Of a DNA stretch of 64,000 bases, positions 8,543 to 16,647 are shown one piece after another (positions within the stretch are counted from its first letter, which is position 1; the number at the start of each line of letters is the position of its first letter). The translations under genes and the position numbers were made by a program. Source of the stretch: Mucilaginibacter sp. KACC 22773 (lineage in GTDB: Bacteria; Bacteroidota; Bacteroidia; Sphingobacteriales; Sphingobacteriaceae); the NCBI RefSeq assembly GCF_028736215.1, contig NZ_CP117883.1, positions 6,882,001 through 6,946,000 of the forward strand, in the 5' to 3' direction. The notes under the pieces were generated by a model. The model saw only the letters and a list, made by a program, of their open reading frames with translations, ran no database searches and had not been told where the DNA came from.

Positions 8543-9565
8543 TTATTTGTTATTTAACTCCAGTTTCGCAAAGAAATCATTAAACATCAGGTTAATATCC
8601 AATCGGGTGTATACCCGGATGTTGCGGCCGCCGGCATTATAGTCGTAGCCACCCTGCGCATTTATCTTCGGGCAATTTTTAAGTACATATTCGCTGCTTG
8701 ACGGATCGGCCTCAAACGATGATTGCAGGGCTGTGAGTAATACCAGGGGGCTATCTCCTAAAACATACGTTTCGCCAATATTCAGATGCCATTGCTGAAT
8801 GCGCGCCATCAGGGCTTCGATTACATTACCCAGATATTTACCGGCCTCGCCCTGGGGCTTAATTTTGAGTTGCAGCTGCGAATACGGCAGCAAAGCCTGG
8901 CGGTATGCATTGCGCGGCACCTGCCACAACTTCAATTGCGAATGGTTAAAAACCGCGCGGGCTGCAGCAATATCAATATTTAAATTGTATTCGGGATTGG
9001 AGTAGCCTGGCGGGGGCAAAGCCAGGTCGGCATATTCGGGACCGCCTATCCATATCAGGGTAAGCTTGCCGGCAATAGCTGGGTTGGTTAAAACCGCAGA
9101 TGCAATTTCGGTAAGCCCGGCACCACAGACTACATATAGTGGCAATTGCGTATCGGTCCGCAAGGCCTCTTTAATAATCATATCAACTGCAGCACTTTTA
9201 ACCGGGGTAGTATCGTTTAGCATCCCGGTGTTTGAGCCGGCTACTACAGGCACCCGCCCGTTCATTTTCAGGATAACTAACAGTTCTGCCGCTTTTTTTG
9301 CGGCATTGTCTGCCTGGGTTTTTGAAGGATCAAAACCATCGCCCACCTTAAGATGCGAGCCTATGATTTCCCTAACATCTACCGATTGCGATAACATCAA
9401 ATGCGTAAGGGCAAATAAGCCGTCCGGGTCGCCGCTAAAATCGTTATCAATGATAATCCGCATCCGCGGCGAAACCGGCTTATTGCCGGCTGTTGATTGA
9501 GCAAGAGCAAAACCTAAGGTTATAAAGACAAGCACCGTGCAGGCAAGGATAATACGTTTGATCAT
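8543..9565 (-). CDS. Nucleoside hydrolase-like protein, exported
   Basis: 340 residues with a signal peptide (ends near GFALAQS). The mature protein begins with a metal-binding style motif IIIDNDFSGDPDGLFAL, matching the Asp-rich N-terminal signature of inosine-uridine nucleoside hydrolases. TLIWIGGPEYADL and NLNIDIAAARAVF correspond to the later conserved blocks. The family cleaves the N-glycosidic bond of nucleosides; some members act on other glycosides. The spacing of the first Asp cluster is not the textbook DTDxxxDD form, so activity and substrate are uncertain. Periplasmic by signal peptide. Confidence 0.75.
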   Translation of the reverse strand: MIKRIILACTVLVFITLGFALAQSTAGNKPVSPRMRIIIDNDFSGDPDGLFALTHLMLSQSVDVREIIGSHLKVGDGFDPSKTQADNAAKKAAELLVILKMNGRVPVVAGSNTGMLNDTTPVKSAAVDMIIKEALRTDTQLPLYVVCGAGLTEIASAVLTNPAIAGKLTLIWIGGPEYADLALPPPGYSNPEYNLNIDIAAARAVFNHSQLKLWQVPRNAYRQALLPYSQLQLKIKPQGEAGKYLGNVIEALMARIQQWHLNIGETYVLGDSPLVLLTALQSSFEADPSSSEYVLKNCPKINAQGGYDYNAGGRNIRVYTRLDINLMFNDFFAKLELNNK

Positions 9566-9647
9566 GATTTTTAGGGTTGTTAATTGGTAACGGCAATATA
9601 ATGCTTTTACCTTTCAAATAACCGGGCCTGAAATCATTTAGCACAGC

Positions 9648-11021
9648 CTATTCATCATCGGCGGTTTCGTTATCTGTTAAGATGCCAAGCTTTTCCATTT
9701 TTGCCTTGCAAAGCTGGCGTATGGCCACCTGGATACCGAATTGATCGGTCAGGTCATTTTTGATGATGGCTTCCATATACATATCGGCCGAGTCGATATT
9801 ATCAATCGCAGTAAAATAGCGGCACATACAGGCATAGTAATTTGCAGCTTCGGTAAGGTTAAATACCTTACGGTCGGGATAAACATATCCCAGGTCTGGC
9901 TGTCCGTTAAACACAGCAAGTACGCCTTCCGGCTCTTCGGTATCAATAAGCATATTGGCATAGCTCACTTTGGCGGGCAAATAATCGGGAAACGCAATGT
10001 ACATCACTTCGGCTATCCTATAGCTCTCATCATGCTGCCTGTCGGCTTGGAGCGCCGAATGCCATAGCATATACCATGGTGCCGAACCGGTATATTTAGC
10101 AATGGCTTTTCGTACGCCCGTTATTACCAGGTCATATTCATGGTCAACCGATGCCAGGTTTAGCAGGCGGAAATATTCGTTTTCTTCTGCCGCACTATCA
10201 AATTTCATATAGGCTGTTTCTTTGGTATCGTTGCTCAGGCGATATTTTAAGCCAATAAAAGGTTGTTTAAGCGCTTCCCTGGCACCGTCTGTTCGCAAAA
10301 CTTCGTCATATACCGCGCTTATTTTTTCATAACCATCCAGCAACAGTTCATTTATGCCAGCCTGTATTTCGTCAAAATCGTCGTCATCATCATCTTCTTC
10401 TTCATCGTCATCATCCCAATCCTCGTCGTCAAAATCATCCCAGTCATCGCCATCGCCCAAAAATGTATAGTTGCCGTAGCCCGCGGTGCGGTTAAGTGTA
10501 TTGATGATGGTTTGAATCTTGTGGTCGGAGTCATTAGGGCCGGGCACAAAACAGGGCATGCCATCCACGCCAAACTTTATTTCTATCAGTTCAATATCCT
10601 CGCTGTCCTCTTCTAAAATATACTGAGCAATTTCAAAGTCCTTATGCGGTTTAAAACCATAGTCTTCGGCATAGGCAACGGCGCCATAAATAATATTGTG
10701 CGCTAAAACATAGTCGCACGCTATTATCCCATAGGCCAACTTGTCTTTCCACTCGTCATATTTTTCCGGGCTCAGGTTAAACTCATATAATGCATCCTTA
10801 GGGCCAAGGCAATACATATCAACCAAAAATAGTCCGATGGTTAAATTGCCGTTTTTGTGCTTCCTGGCAACAAGGATATTGGCTATCCCTGCGGTTTCCC
10901 AATCTTCGTTTATAATGCATTCGGCAATGGGTAACAGGCGCGCCTGTGTTTTTATATATTTTTCCGCACTTAGCTGAACCGGCTTTAATGGTACTACTTT
11001 CCCTTTTTTATTTTTCGACAT
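9648..11021 (-). CDS. Hypothetical protein with long acidic tract
   Basis: 457 residues with a basic N-terminus (MSKNKKGKVVPLKP). Residues about 10-180 form a globular alpha/beta domain, followed near 195-218 by a run of almost only Asp/Glu with Trp and Phe (DDWDDFDDEDWDDDDEEEDD). The C-terminal 240 residues look helical and TPR-like (WYMLWHSALQADRQ, YYACMCRYFTAIDNIDSADMYMEA). No signal peptide, so cytosolic. Acidic tracts like this often bind metals, basic proteins or act as flexible linkers. I do not recognise the family. Confidence 0.75.
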   Translation of the reverse strand: MSKNKKGKVVPLKPVQLSAEKYIKTQARLLPIAECIINEDWETAGIANILVARKHKNGNLTIGLFLVDMYCLGPKDALYEFNLSPEKYDEWKDKLAYGIIACDYVLAHNIIYGAVAYAEDYGFKPHKDFEIAQYILEEDSEDIELIEIKFGVDGMPCFVPGPNDSDHKIQTIINTLNRTAGYGNYTFLGDGDDWDDFDDEDWDDDDEEEDDDDDDFDEIQAGINELLLDGYEKISAVYDEVLRTDGAREALKQPFIGLKYRLSNDTKETAYMKFDSAAEENEYFRLLNLASVDHEYDLVITGVRKAIAKYTGSAPWYMLWHSALQADRQHDESYRIAEVMYIAFPDYLPAKVSYANMLIDTEEPEGVLAVFNGQPDLGYVYPDRKVFNLTEAANYYACMCRYFTAIDNIDSADMYMEAIIKNDLTDQFGIQVAIRQLCKAKMEKLGILTDNETADDE

Positions 11022-11227
11022 ATGGCGTGGTAAATGTATGCTGGAACAAAATTAAACTTTACCTGGGTTTTAATCAATCCAGTAAGTATTTACCAGCAAC
11101 AATGTCAATGATGTATGACGGCGAAAATTCCGTACAAATACGATATGTTTGGACGCCAAATCACGTAAAATCCACTATCATAATTAACCCAGCCCGGCCT
11201 ACCTTGCACTATAATTAAACACCCCGT

Positions 11228-12136
11228 ATGTCTGTAGCGCAATTAAAAAAACTGGATACTAATGTAGCCGCCGTGGCCACTATCGATGGCAGATCACTTA
11301 AGTTGTTTTTCAAATATTTTAAAGAGCTGGTGAACGGCCTGGAAATAAGCAATCACCGCGAAGATATTATCAACCTGATCCCCAACATCCGGAGCGTTGC
11401 CGCTACTTCGCCGTTTGTGAATAAGGCGCAGCAGTGGCCCAGGGGATACCAGGGCGATTTTGAGACTATCGGCCATCTAATATCCGGCGAAAACAAAGCT
11501 GTTCCCGGCACTACCGGACACCTGCTGGAAGATTTCTTTTTAACATCCGATATCTGCAAACAGCATATTCAAAAGGTGCAATACCAATCGGCACTGATAA
11601 AAAAAGTTGTAACCGGCAATCCGTTGGCAAGTATTATGTCGATAGGTTGCGGCACATCTGAAGATATCCGCTTAAACATCGACCTGATAAAGGGTACACA
11701 AATTGATATTACTATTGTTGATGCGGATAGGGATGCGTTGGCCTGTTCGATGCAAAACCTCGAAGCCATTAAGTATAATGTGAGTGCCGTTCATGGCAAC
11801 ATTTATAAAATTGCCCGCACGCTTAACCAACAATATGACCTGATTATTATTGGTGGTGTATTTGATTACTTAAGTGATAAGGCAATAACCAGGGTTTTAT
11901 CTGCCTTAAAACAAAACCTGGCTGCGGGCGGGAAGATATTTTTCACCAACATTAAGCACCATAATCCCTACCGCATTTACATGGAATACCTATCAGACTG
12001 GATCCTGATTGAACGCACAGAACAGGATATTTACCGCCTGCTGGCAGATAGCGGCCTGGAAAACTATGCAGTGAAATTGCAGGTTGATGAAACCGGGCTG
12101 ACTTATTTAGTTGAGGTTACCAACAAGGCTTTTTAA
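11228..12136 (+). CDS. Class I SAM-dependent methyltransferase
   Basis: 302 residues. The N-terminal 120 residues are helical and unrecognised. A Rossmann-type methyltransferase core follows, with motif I IMSIGCGTSEDIRL near 138-151, an acidic residue ending the second strand (ITIVDADRDAL), and a motif resembling YDLIIIGGVFDYL near 198-210. The C-terminal part fits a substrate cap. A TACCTTGC box lies near 11200 upstream. The next + strand gene starts 64 bp after the stop. Substrate not readable from sequence. Confidence 0.8.
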   Translation: MSVAQLKKLDTNVAAVATIDGRSLKLFFKYFKELVNGLEISNHREDIINLIPNIRSVAATSPFVNKAQQWPRGYQGDFETIGHLISGENKAVPGTTGHLLEDFFLTSDICKQHIQKVQYQSALIKKVVTGNPLASIMSIGCGTSEDIRLNIDLIKGTQIDITIVDADRDALACSMQNLEAIKYNVSAVHGNIYKIARTLNQQYDLIIIGGVFDYLSDKAITRVLSALKQNLAAGGKIFFTNIKHHNPYRIYMEYLSDWILIERTEQDIYRLLADSGLENYAVKLQVDETGLTYLVEVTNKAF

Positions 12137-12200
12137 TGCAGCCCCATCAATTGTCGTTTTTTTATATTTATCCCGATAAATCAATACTAAATAACCAACT

Positions 12201-12425
12201 ATGTCATTCCAGGGATATTTAAAACCCATCAAAACCAAAACAGGCAAAGGCCCGGCAGACTTCAGGGCGATAGCTGAAGAAAAGGGTTTTACACAAGACG
12301 GCGAATTGAAAGCAAAAGCAGGCGACATTGTGATCTGGCTTAAAACCGACTTTGACCTTGGCCACGGCCATGCCATGGCTATTTATGCTTTGCTAAAAGG
12401 TATTAAAAACGAGGATAGCGAATAG
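12201..12425 (+). CDS. DUF4287 domain protein
   Basis: 74 residues, MSFQGYLKPIKTKTGKGPAD start, then FRAIAEEKGF and the GDIVIWLKTDFDLGHGHAMA block typical of DUF4287 proteins. No signal or membrane segment. Function unknown; relatives occur alone or fused to DUF5655-type domains. It follows the methyltransferase gene closely and ends just before a hairpin terminator. Confidence 0.85.
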   Translation: MSFQGYLKPIKTKTGKGPADFRAIAEEKGFTQDGELKAKAGDIVIWLKTDFDLGHGHAMAIYALLKGIKNEDSE

Positions 12426-12432
12426 CAAACAA

Positions 12433-12462
12433 AAAAGGAACTATTATCCATAGCTCCTTTTC
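12433..12462. terminator. Terminator between convergent genes
   Basis: AAAAGGA pairs with TCCTTTT and CTAT with ATAG around one A-C mismatch. Flanking A/T runs make it usable in both directions between the DUF4287 gene and the lipoprotein gene. Confidence 0.7.
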
Positions 12463-12507
12463 TTTGCAATCTGGCTTTTAGATTTCCGCCTTAAGCCTTC
12501 TGCTTAA

Positions 12508-13497
12508 TTACATTTTTTGCTTCATATCAAAATGCTCGACGGTTTTAACGCCCGTTGGCCATTCGTTAAAAGCAGAATATAGCACATATTTATTATCCTT
12601 ATCAATGCCGGGAATGGTTTTGTCTATCACTTTCCTGATCACTTCATTCTCTTTTTTGATAGCTGTAGTGTCGCTTAGCTTAATATTGGTTAGGTAATAT
12701 ATCATCGGGAATGTGCCTTCCTTATCTTCCTGGGTAAAAATGCGTATAATTTCAAGGTGGGTTGGCGCGCCTTTAATGGGCAACGGAACCCGATACTTCG
12801 CAGATACCTGGTTTAAAACGTTGCTGTAAAACTCACCGGCTTCGGCTTCACTATCATATTTCCAGAGGCTGCTTGGTCTTGAACAATTGATAGCCGAAGC
12901 GCCGTCATTCAGGGCGTTAACCAGGAAGCCTTTTGTGTAAGCAGCCTTAGCATCTGCTAAAAGCGCTGTCATACTTTTCCCGTTTTTGGCATAGGCGTTG
13001 GTTTCCAGCTGGCTAAGCTTCCAGCCATAATCATACTTGCAATAAAGTGCGGTTATCATATACTGGTTGGCAATGCGTTTGGGCACAAAAAAGGCAATGT
13101 ACATCTCTTTAACACCGCCGGGGCAGTAAACGGTGTATTTGCCGCCCGTTAAGGCCGGTTTAATGGTATCGCCACGAATGTAGCGGTTAACCACATAGTA
13201 CTCGTCAAGTATTTTGTAATCATCTTCCTTAAAACGATTACTTACCAGTTCAACAACTCTTTTCCTGTTGGTAACAGCTATAAAATCCTGCGACATGATG
13301 TATTCCAGCTGGGGTTCGTCATTGGTTTTCAGCGCGGCAAACAGTTTGTCGTTTAAATCATGAAAGCGGCTTTGATCGCCTGAACTTATTTTTTCGTTTT
13401 TATAAATGCCCGGACCACTGGGGCCGCCGCAGCTTTGCAATACGGCTATGAAAAGTAAAAAGACGGATATCTTCGTAAGATGTTTAATAATATTCAT
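12508..13497 (-). CDS. Hypothetical lipoprotein
   Basis: 329 residues with a lipobox-like LQSCGG near residue 23 after a hydrophobic segment. The mature protein has an NTF2-like feel in the first half (RFHDLNDKLFAALKTNDEPQ) and a mixed alpha/beta second half. No catalytic motif recognised. Monocistronic; probably anchored in the inner leaflet of the outer membrane or facing the periplasm. Confidence 0.75.
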   Translation of the reverse strand: MNIIKHLTKISVFLLFIAVLQSCGGPSGPGIYKNEKISSGDQSRFHDLNDKLFAALKTNDEPQLEYIMSQDFIAVTNRKRVVELVSNRFKEDDYKILDEYYVVNRYIRGDTIKPALTGGKYTVYCPGGVKEMYIAFFVPKRIANQYMITALYCKYDYGWKLSQLETNAYAKNGKSMTALLADAKAAYTKGFLVNALNDGASAINCSRPSSLWKYDSEAEAGEFYSNVLNQVSAKYRVPLPIKGAPTHLEIIRIFTQEDKEGTFPMIYYLTNIKLSDTTAIKKENEVIRKVIDKTIPGIDKDNKYVLYSAFNEWPTGVKTVEHFDMKQKM

Positions 13498-13612
13498 TTT
13501 AATTGTAAAAGGTTCCTGTCACGATAATACTGAAATTTTAGTTATTGGCCAATAAATTACTGTAGCATTTTCGTTATCGCAAACGTAATAAACTTAATAA
13601 ACCTGAGTATCA

Positions 13613-14014
13613 ATGAAAAAAACATTACTGGCAGGCGCCATCGCTTTATTTTTATTCGCCTGTAAAAAAGATAATAACACAGGCATTAACCTTAACGGGA
13701 GCTGGGAATACCGGGGGACAACCTGTTATTGCCCGCCACCAACCGACAGCAGCGCTTATAAGCCGGGCAATGGCACCGTTTACAACTTTTCGGCCACTAA
13801 TTACAAATACTATCTTAAACACGTTTTGAAAAAAAGCGGCACTTATAAGCTGTTTAAAGAAAACGTAAACGGCACCGAGCTTAACCGTATTGTTTTTGAT
13901 AACGATTACAACAGCGAGGCAAAATATATAGGCCTTACCGGGAACAAGTTTAGCCTGGGCGTCGCTATAGGCAGTGCGGCCGATGCGCCGGTAGATTATT
14001 ATGAAAAGGAATAA
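13613..14014 (+). CDS. Small lipocalin-like lipoprotein
   Basis: 133 residues; MKKTLLAGAIALFLFACKKD gives a clear lipobox with Cys17. The mature part begins NLNGSWEYRG, the start typical of lipocalin-like DUF domains in Bacteroidota, with a CYC pair and alternating strands to the end. It is divergent from the 329-residue lipoprotein gene across 115 bp and convergent with phzF. Ligand unknown. Confidence 0.75.
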   Translation: MKKTLLAGAIALFLFACKKDNNTGINLNGSWEYRGTTCYCPPPTDSSAYKPGNGTVYNFSATNYKYYLKHVLKKSGTYKLFKENVNGTELNRIVFDNDYNSEAKYIGLTGNKFSLGVAIGSAADAPVDYYEKE

Positions 14015-14032
14015 ACGCCGCTTGCCCGCCTT

Positions 14033-14917
14033 TTACAGGTATATGGTGCCTTCCATAACAATAACTGACGAGCCGCTTACCCAAATACCGTTTTCTTCAA
14101 CTTTGATATGGATTGACGATGGGTGCTTAACGGCTGTGCCCTGCAATATTCGATAATCCTGCCCTTGCTTAATATGTCCCAGCTTTTCCAGGTAACCGGC
14201 CAGTGGGCCCGCAGCCGTACCTGTTGCAGGGTCCTCATCAATCCCTATACCGGGATTAAAAAAACGTGTTTCGGCAACATAACCGGCATCCTGGCCATTT
14301 GTGGTAAACAGGTAAAAGCCCTCAAATTGGTATTTTGCAGAGAGTTGTTTCAAAAGTGCCTTATCGGGCACCGCACGTTGTAATGCGTCCAGATCTTTTA
14401 CAGGTACCATCAGGTGGGCAACTTCTGTTTCAACAACGTTAACCTTCCAGTTGTTTAATTCTAAATCTTTTAAATCCAATCCAATAGCTTTGGCAACCTC
14501 CCCGGCAGGCAATTCTGTTATTATCCTGGCGGGCTGCTGTTTCATGGCCACGTACGGAAGCCCGCCATGTTGGGTAACCTGCAGCGGGATTCTTGTATCC
14601 GCGATTATTACAGACGGAGGCCCATCCTGGTGTTTAAAAATATCCCAACCTTTTATCAAAGCCAGGCACACCGCACCCAGCAGGTTATGGCCGGCGCCTA
14701 CTACCTCAAATTCTGCCGGGGTAAACGAGCGTACCTTCAGCGCGTTTTCGGTTGTTGAATAATTTACAAATGAAGTTTCGGAGTAGCCAAATTCCCGGGA
14801 AATGGCATGGTACTGGCTCAGCTCAAGTTCATCATCGGTATAAACTACCGAGAGTTGGTTGCCTTTATATTTCTGATCGGTAAATACATCCAGCACGTAA
14901 TAATCAAGTTTTTTCAT
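14033..14917 (-). CDS. PhzF-family isomerase/epimerase
   Basis: 294 residues with the family blocks in order: N-terminal LDVFTDQKYKGNQLSVV, the SETSFV loop carrying the catalytic Glu, GAGHNLLGA, and near the end DPATGTAAGPLAGYL. PhzF proteins share the diaminopimelate epimerase fold; most members outside phenazine clusters have unknown substrates, and no phenazine genes are present here. The gene is divergent from an HxlR regulator, and a perfect 34-bp palindrome lies between them, so the regulator probably controls phzF. A TACTTTTG box on the minus strand at 14940-14947 is a candidate -7 element. Confidence 0.9.
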   Translation of the reverse strand: MKKLDYYVLDVFTDQKYKGNQLSVVYTDDELELSQYHAISREFGYSETSFVNYSTTENALKVRSFTPAEFEVVGAGHNLLGAVCLALIKGWDIFKHQDGPPSVIIADTRIPLQVTQHGGLPYVAMKQQPARIITELPAGEVAKAIGLDLKDLELNNWKVNVVETEVAHLMVPVKDLDALQRAVPDKALLKQLSAKYQFEGFYLFTTNGQDAGYVAETRFFNPGIGIDEDPATGTAAGPLAGYLEKLGHIKQGQDYRILQGTAVKHPSSIHIKVEENGIWVSGSSVIVMEGTIYL

Positions 14918-14974
14918 TTTTATTTAATTAACATGATGCCAAAAGTAAGGCCCGATAGTTTATTTTTGTTATGG

Positions 14975-15008
14975 GTTAACCAAAGGTAACCGGTTACCTT
15001 TGGTTAAC
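14975..15008. promoter_or_regulatory. Perfect 34-bp palindrome, probable HxlR operator
   Basis: GTTAACCAAAGGTAACC (14975-14991) is followed at once by its exact reverse complement (14992-15008). It ends 11 bp before the hxlR start. A TATTTTTG box at 14961-14968 on the + strand would place the hxlR transcription start at the palindrome edge, so bound regulator should block its own gene. The phzF promoter box lies about 30 bp away. Confidence 0.8.
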
Positions 15009-15019
15009 TATCAATAATT

Positions 15020-15388
15020 ATGGCCACTATCATCATCAACGGGAACATACAGGAAGCAAGCTGCGACCAGGAATTGGCAGCCATTAAAGACAGCCTGGAA
15101 ATATTGGGCGGAAAATGGAAATTGCGCATTATGCGGCACCTGAATAACCATGTTGGCGAGAAAAATACATTTAAAAAGCTCCAGCGCGAAATTGAAGGGA
15201 TTTCGGCCAAGATGCTGTCTAAAGAATTGCAGGACCTGGAAATGAACCTGCTTGTTTCCAGAACAGTGATGGATACCAGGCCTGTTACCGTAAATTATTC
15301 TATCACCGATTATGGGCTGAGTGTTTTTCCTGTTACGGAAACATTGGTGCAGTGGGGTTTAAACCATAGGCAAAAAATAAAAGCCTGA
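15020..15388 (+). CDS. HxlR-family winged-helix regulator
   Basis: 122 residues. The HxlR signature is clear: SLEILGGKWKLRIMRHL, then RFxxL-like LQREIEGISAKMLSKELQDLE and YSITDYGLSVFPV. Cys14 lies in the position used as a redox switch in some HxlR/YodB-like proteins (EASCDQEL), but one Cys alone proves nothing. It binds as a dimer to palindromes; the 34-bp palindrome upstream is the obvious site. Likely autoregulator and controller of divergent phzF. Confidence 0.9.
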   Translation: MATIIINGNIQEASCDQELAAIKDSLEILGGKWKLRIMRHLNNHVGEKNTFKKLQREIEGISAKMLSKELQDLEMNLLVSRTVMDTRPVTVNYSITDYGLSVFPVTETLVQWGLNHRQKIKA

Positions 15389-15494
15389 TATTAAAAATAG
15401 CGCAGGTGAGATAATTCATTAAATACGACAGCTCACGTAAAATAATACGTAATTTATAATTAAAATACGTATTATAATAAATAAAATGCATGGG

Positions 15495-15566
15495 TTTTCC
15501 TGCATGGATTCGAACCACGATTAACTGAACCAAAATCAGTTGTGCTGCCAGTTGCACCACAGGAAA
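15495..15566 (-). tRNA. tRNA-Gln (UUG)
   Basis: Minus-strand cloverleaf: acceptor TTTCCTG/CAGGAAA (7 bp, U1-A72 as expected for Gln), D stem GTGC/GCAC, anticodon stem ACTGA/TCAGT with loop TTTTGGT (anticodon TTG), T stem CGTGG/CCATG with loop TTCGAAT. Discriminator A at 15495. A full CCA tail is not encoded. Confidence 0.9.
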
Positions 15567-15574
15567 ATAAACAG

Positions 15575-15648
15575 AGGCTGGTACAGGATTCGAACCTGCG
15601 AACATTCCTTTTGCAGAGGACTCCCTTAAACCACTCGGGCAACCGGCC
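15575..15648 (-). tRNA. tRNA-Cys (GCA), with two stem mismatches
   Basis: Acceptor GGCCGGT/ACCAGCC has a C4-A69 mismatch. The D region is CCC...GGG. Anticodon stem GTCCT/AGGAA has a G27-A43 mismatch around loop CTGCAAA (anticodon GCA). T stem GCAGG/CCTGT has loop TTCGAAT. U73, the Cys identity base, is present (15575). CCA not encoded. The mismatches suggest a divergent or decaying copy. Confidence 0.85.
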
Positions 15649-15730
15649 AAGGCATTATAAAATTATCTTTATCCGCTCATCGCATCGTTTTAGTTTTTTA
15701 ACTCTATTTATATAAACAACTGTTTTATAG

Positions 15731-15803
15731 TGGAAATAAAAGGACTTGAACCTTTAACCGACACCGTATAAGGGTGCTGCTCTGACCATTGAGCTACATT
15801 TCC
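15731..15803 (-). tRNA. tRNA-Ile (UAU), unusual isoacceptor
   Basis: Acceptor GGAAATG/TATTTCC (7 bp with one G-U), D stem GCTC/GAGC, anticodon stem GCACC/GGTGT with loop CTTATAC, so anticodon TAT. T stem AAAGG/CCTTT with loop TTCAAGT; discriminator A. Bacteria normally read AUA with a lysidine-modified CAU tRNA, so a UAU anticodon is rare. It lies 4 nt from the next tRNA. CCA not encoded. Confidence 0.85.
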
Positions 15804-15807
15804 ATAG

Positions 15808-15880
15808 TAGGGTAACCCGGACTCGAACCGGGAGCCTCTCCGTTCCAAACGGAGTAATCTGACCATTGATATACTACCCT
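15808..15880 (-). tRNA. tRNA-Pro (UGG), divergent
   Basis: Acceptor AGGGTAG/TTACCCT, D stem TATC/GATT with one T-T mismatch, anticodon stem CTCCG/CGGAG with loop TTTGGAA (anticodon TGG), T stem CCCGG/CCGGG with loop TTCGAGT. It has A37 where tRNA-Pro normally has G37, and an A1-U72 pair. Both are atypical for a bacterial tRNA-Pro and suggest an accessory or phage-like gene. Confidence 0.8.
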
Positions 15881-15891
15881 GTAAAACAAAA

Positions 15892-15919
15892 AATCCCCTT
15901 AGGTTTATCTAAGAGGATT
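15892..15919 (-). terminator. Hairpin with T run upstream of the tRNA array
   Basis: AATCCCCTTAG (15892-15902) pairs with CTAAGAGGATT (15909-15919) except one C-A mismatch. On the minus strand it is followed by TTTTTTGTTTTAC, then the tRNA-Pro gene. It may end a transcript arriving from the right, or be a leader hairpin of the tRNA operon. The rest of 15920-16056 holds no convincing gene. Confidence 0.55.
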
Positions 15920-16056
15920 GCATTAGTTTATGTCGTTTTTATGAATACATAGCTATCTCCTCTGATAAATCAGCTGGGGGTATTGGCTCTGTATACATAT
16001 TGTATTTTTCATGATGCAATGATACATAAATATTTATTAAACAAGAAAATATTTAA

Positions 16057-16545
16057 TTATTTTTTTTTAATCAACTCACCATCCCATATTTCCAGTAACT
16101 TCTCCCTTGCCTTGAAGCTTTCTGCCTTAAAGGCCGCGGTCGCTAACATATACACAAATAACGCCCCTAAAAACAGACTGAAGTCGACCGGTTTGAGATT
16201 ATTGGCGATGTTACCGTAAATTACATTTATTAATCCTGCAATACCGAACCCGATTGCAATCAACGTTGCAAATATCTCAACTGCGGTATACATTCTCATT
16301 GTCAAATGTATGCTACATCCTTTTGAATTTGCTTGTATTGACCCTTTTATTTGAGGCAGAAATGAGTTACGGTAAGTTATATCGGGCGAGATTTGGAACA
16401 CGCCATTTGCCGTGTAGCCTTTAAAATATGGTATTGGTGAAAACAAGCCCTTACCCGGTGATAAAATTTCTTCTAATTTCAGTTGTGCCTCTTCATATGA
16501 TAGGGCGCTGGTAATATAACAGTTTTCGTAGGGAAAGAATTTCAT
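16057..16545 (-). CDS. Hypothetical membrane protein beside the Ro60 locus
   Basis: 162 residues. A soluble N-terminal part (to about residue 85) contains YEEAQLKLEEIL and several short strands. Two membrane segments follow near 88-110 (VEIFATLIAIGFGIAGLINVI) and 122-140 (FSLFLGALFVYMLATAAF), with a charged tail ending in KKK. I do not recognise a function. The gene is more AT-rich than most in the window and sits between the tRNA array and the Ro60 gene, divergent from the latter, which fits recently acquired DNA. Confidence 0.7.
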   Translation of the reverse strand: MKFFPYENCYITSALSYEEAQLKLEEILSPGKGLFSPIPYFKGYTANGVFQISPDITYRNSFLPQIKGSIQANSKGCSIHLTMRMYTAVEIFATLIAIGFGIAGLINVIYGNIANNLKPVDFSLFLGALFVYMLATAAFKAESFKAREKLLEIWDGELIKKK

Positions 16546-16619
16546 AAATGCTTCGTAAGGTTATGTATAGTTACCACTCCTTCTAATCTTTTTTTCAAAA
16601 AAAATAAAAATAATTTTCA

Positions 16620-16640
16620 CTGCGCAAATAGGCTGCGCAG
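16620..16640. promoter_or_regulatory. 7-bp inverted repeat upstream of Ro60 gene
   Basis: CTGCGCA (16620-16626) and TGCGCAG (16634-16640), 7-nt spacer. It lies about 10 bp upstream of the promoter-like block at 16648-16671 and is the only GC-rich patch in an AT-rich gap. Candidate operator. Confidence 0.45.
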
Positions 16641-16647
16641 CGCCTCT

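Noticed and set aside
10263..10616. A 117-residue hydrophobic + strand frame (FFITIQQQF, VVIIIFFFIVIII)
   Set aside because: It is the antisense shadow of the acidic tract in the 9648-11021 gene.
15939..15998. A 19-residue minus-strand frame (MYTEPIPPADLSEEIAMYS) between the tRNA array and the membrane protein gene
   Set aside because: Too short, no ribosome binding site, overlaps other short frames; coding cannot be shown.
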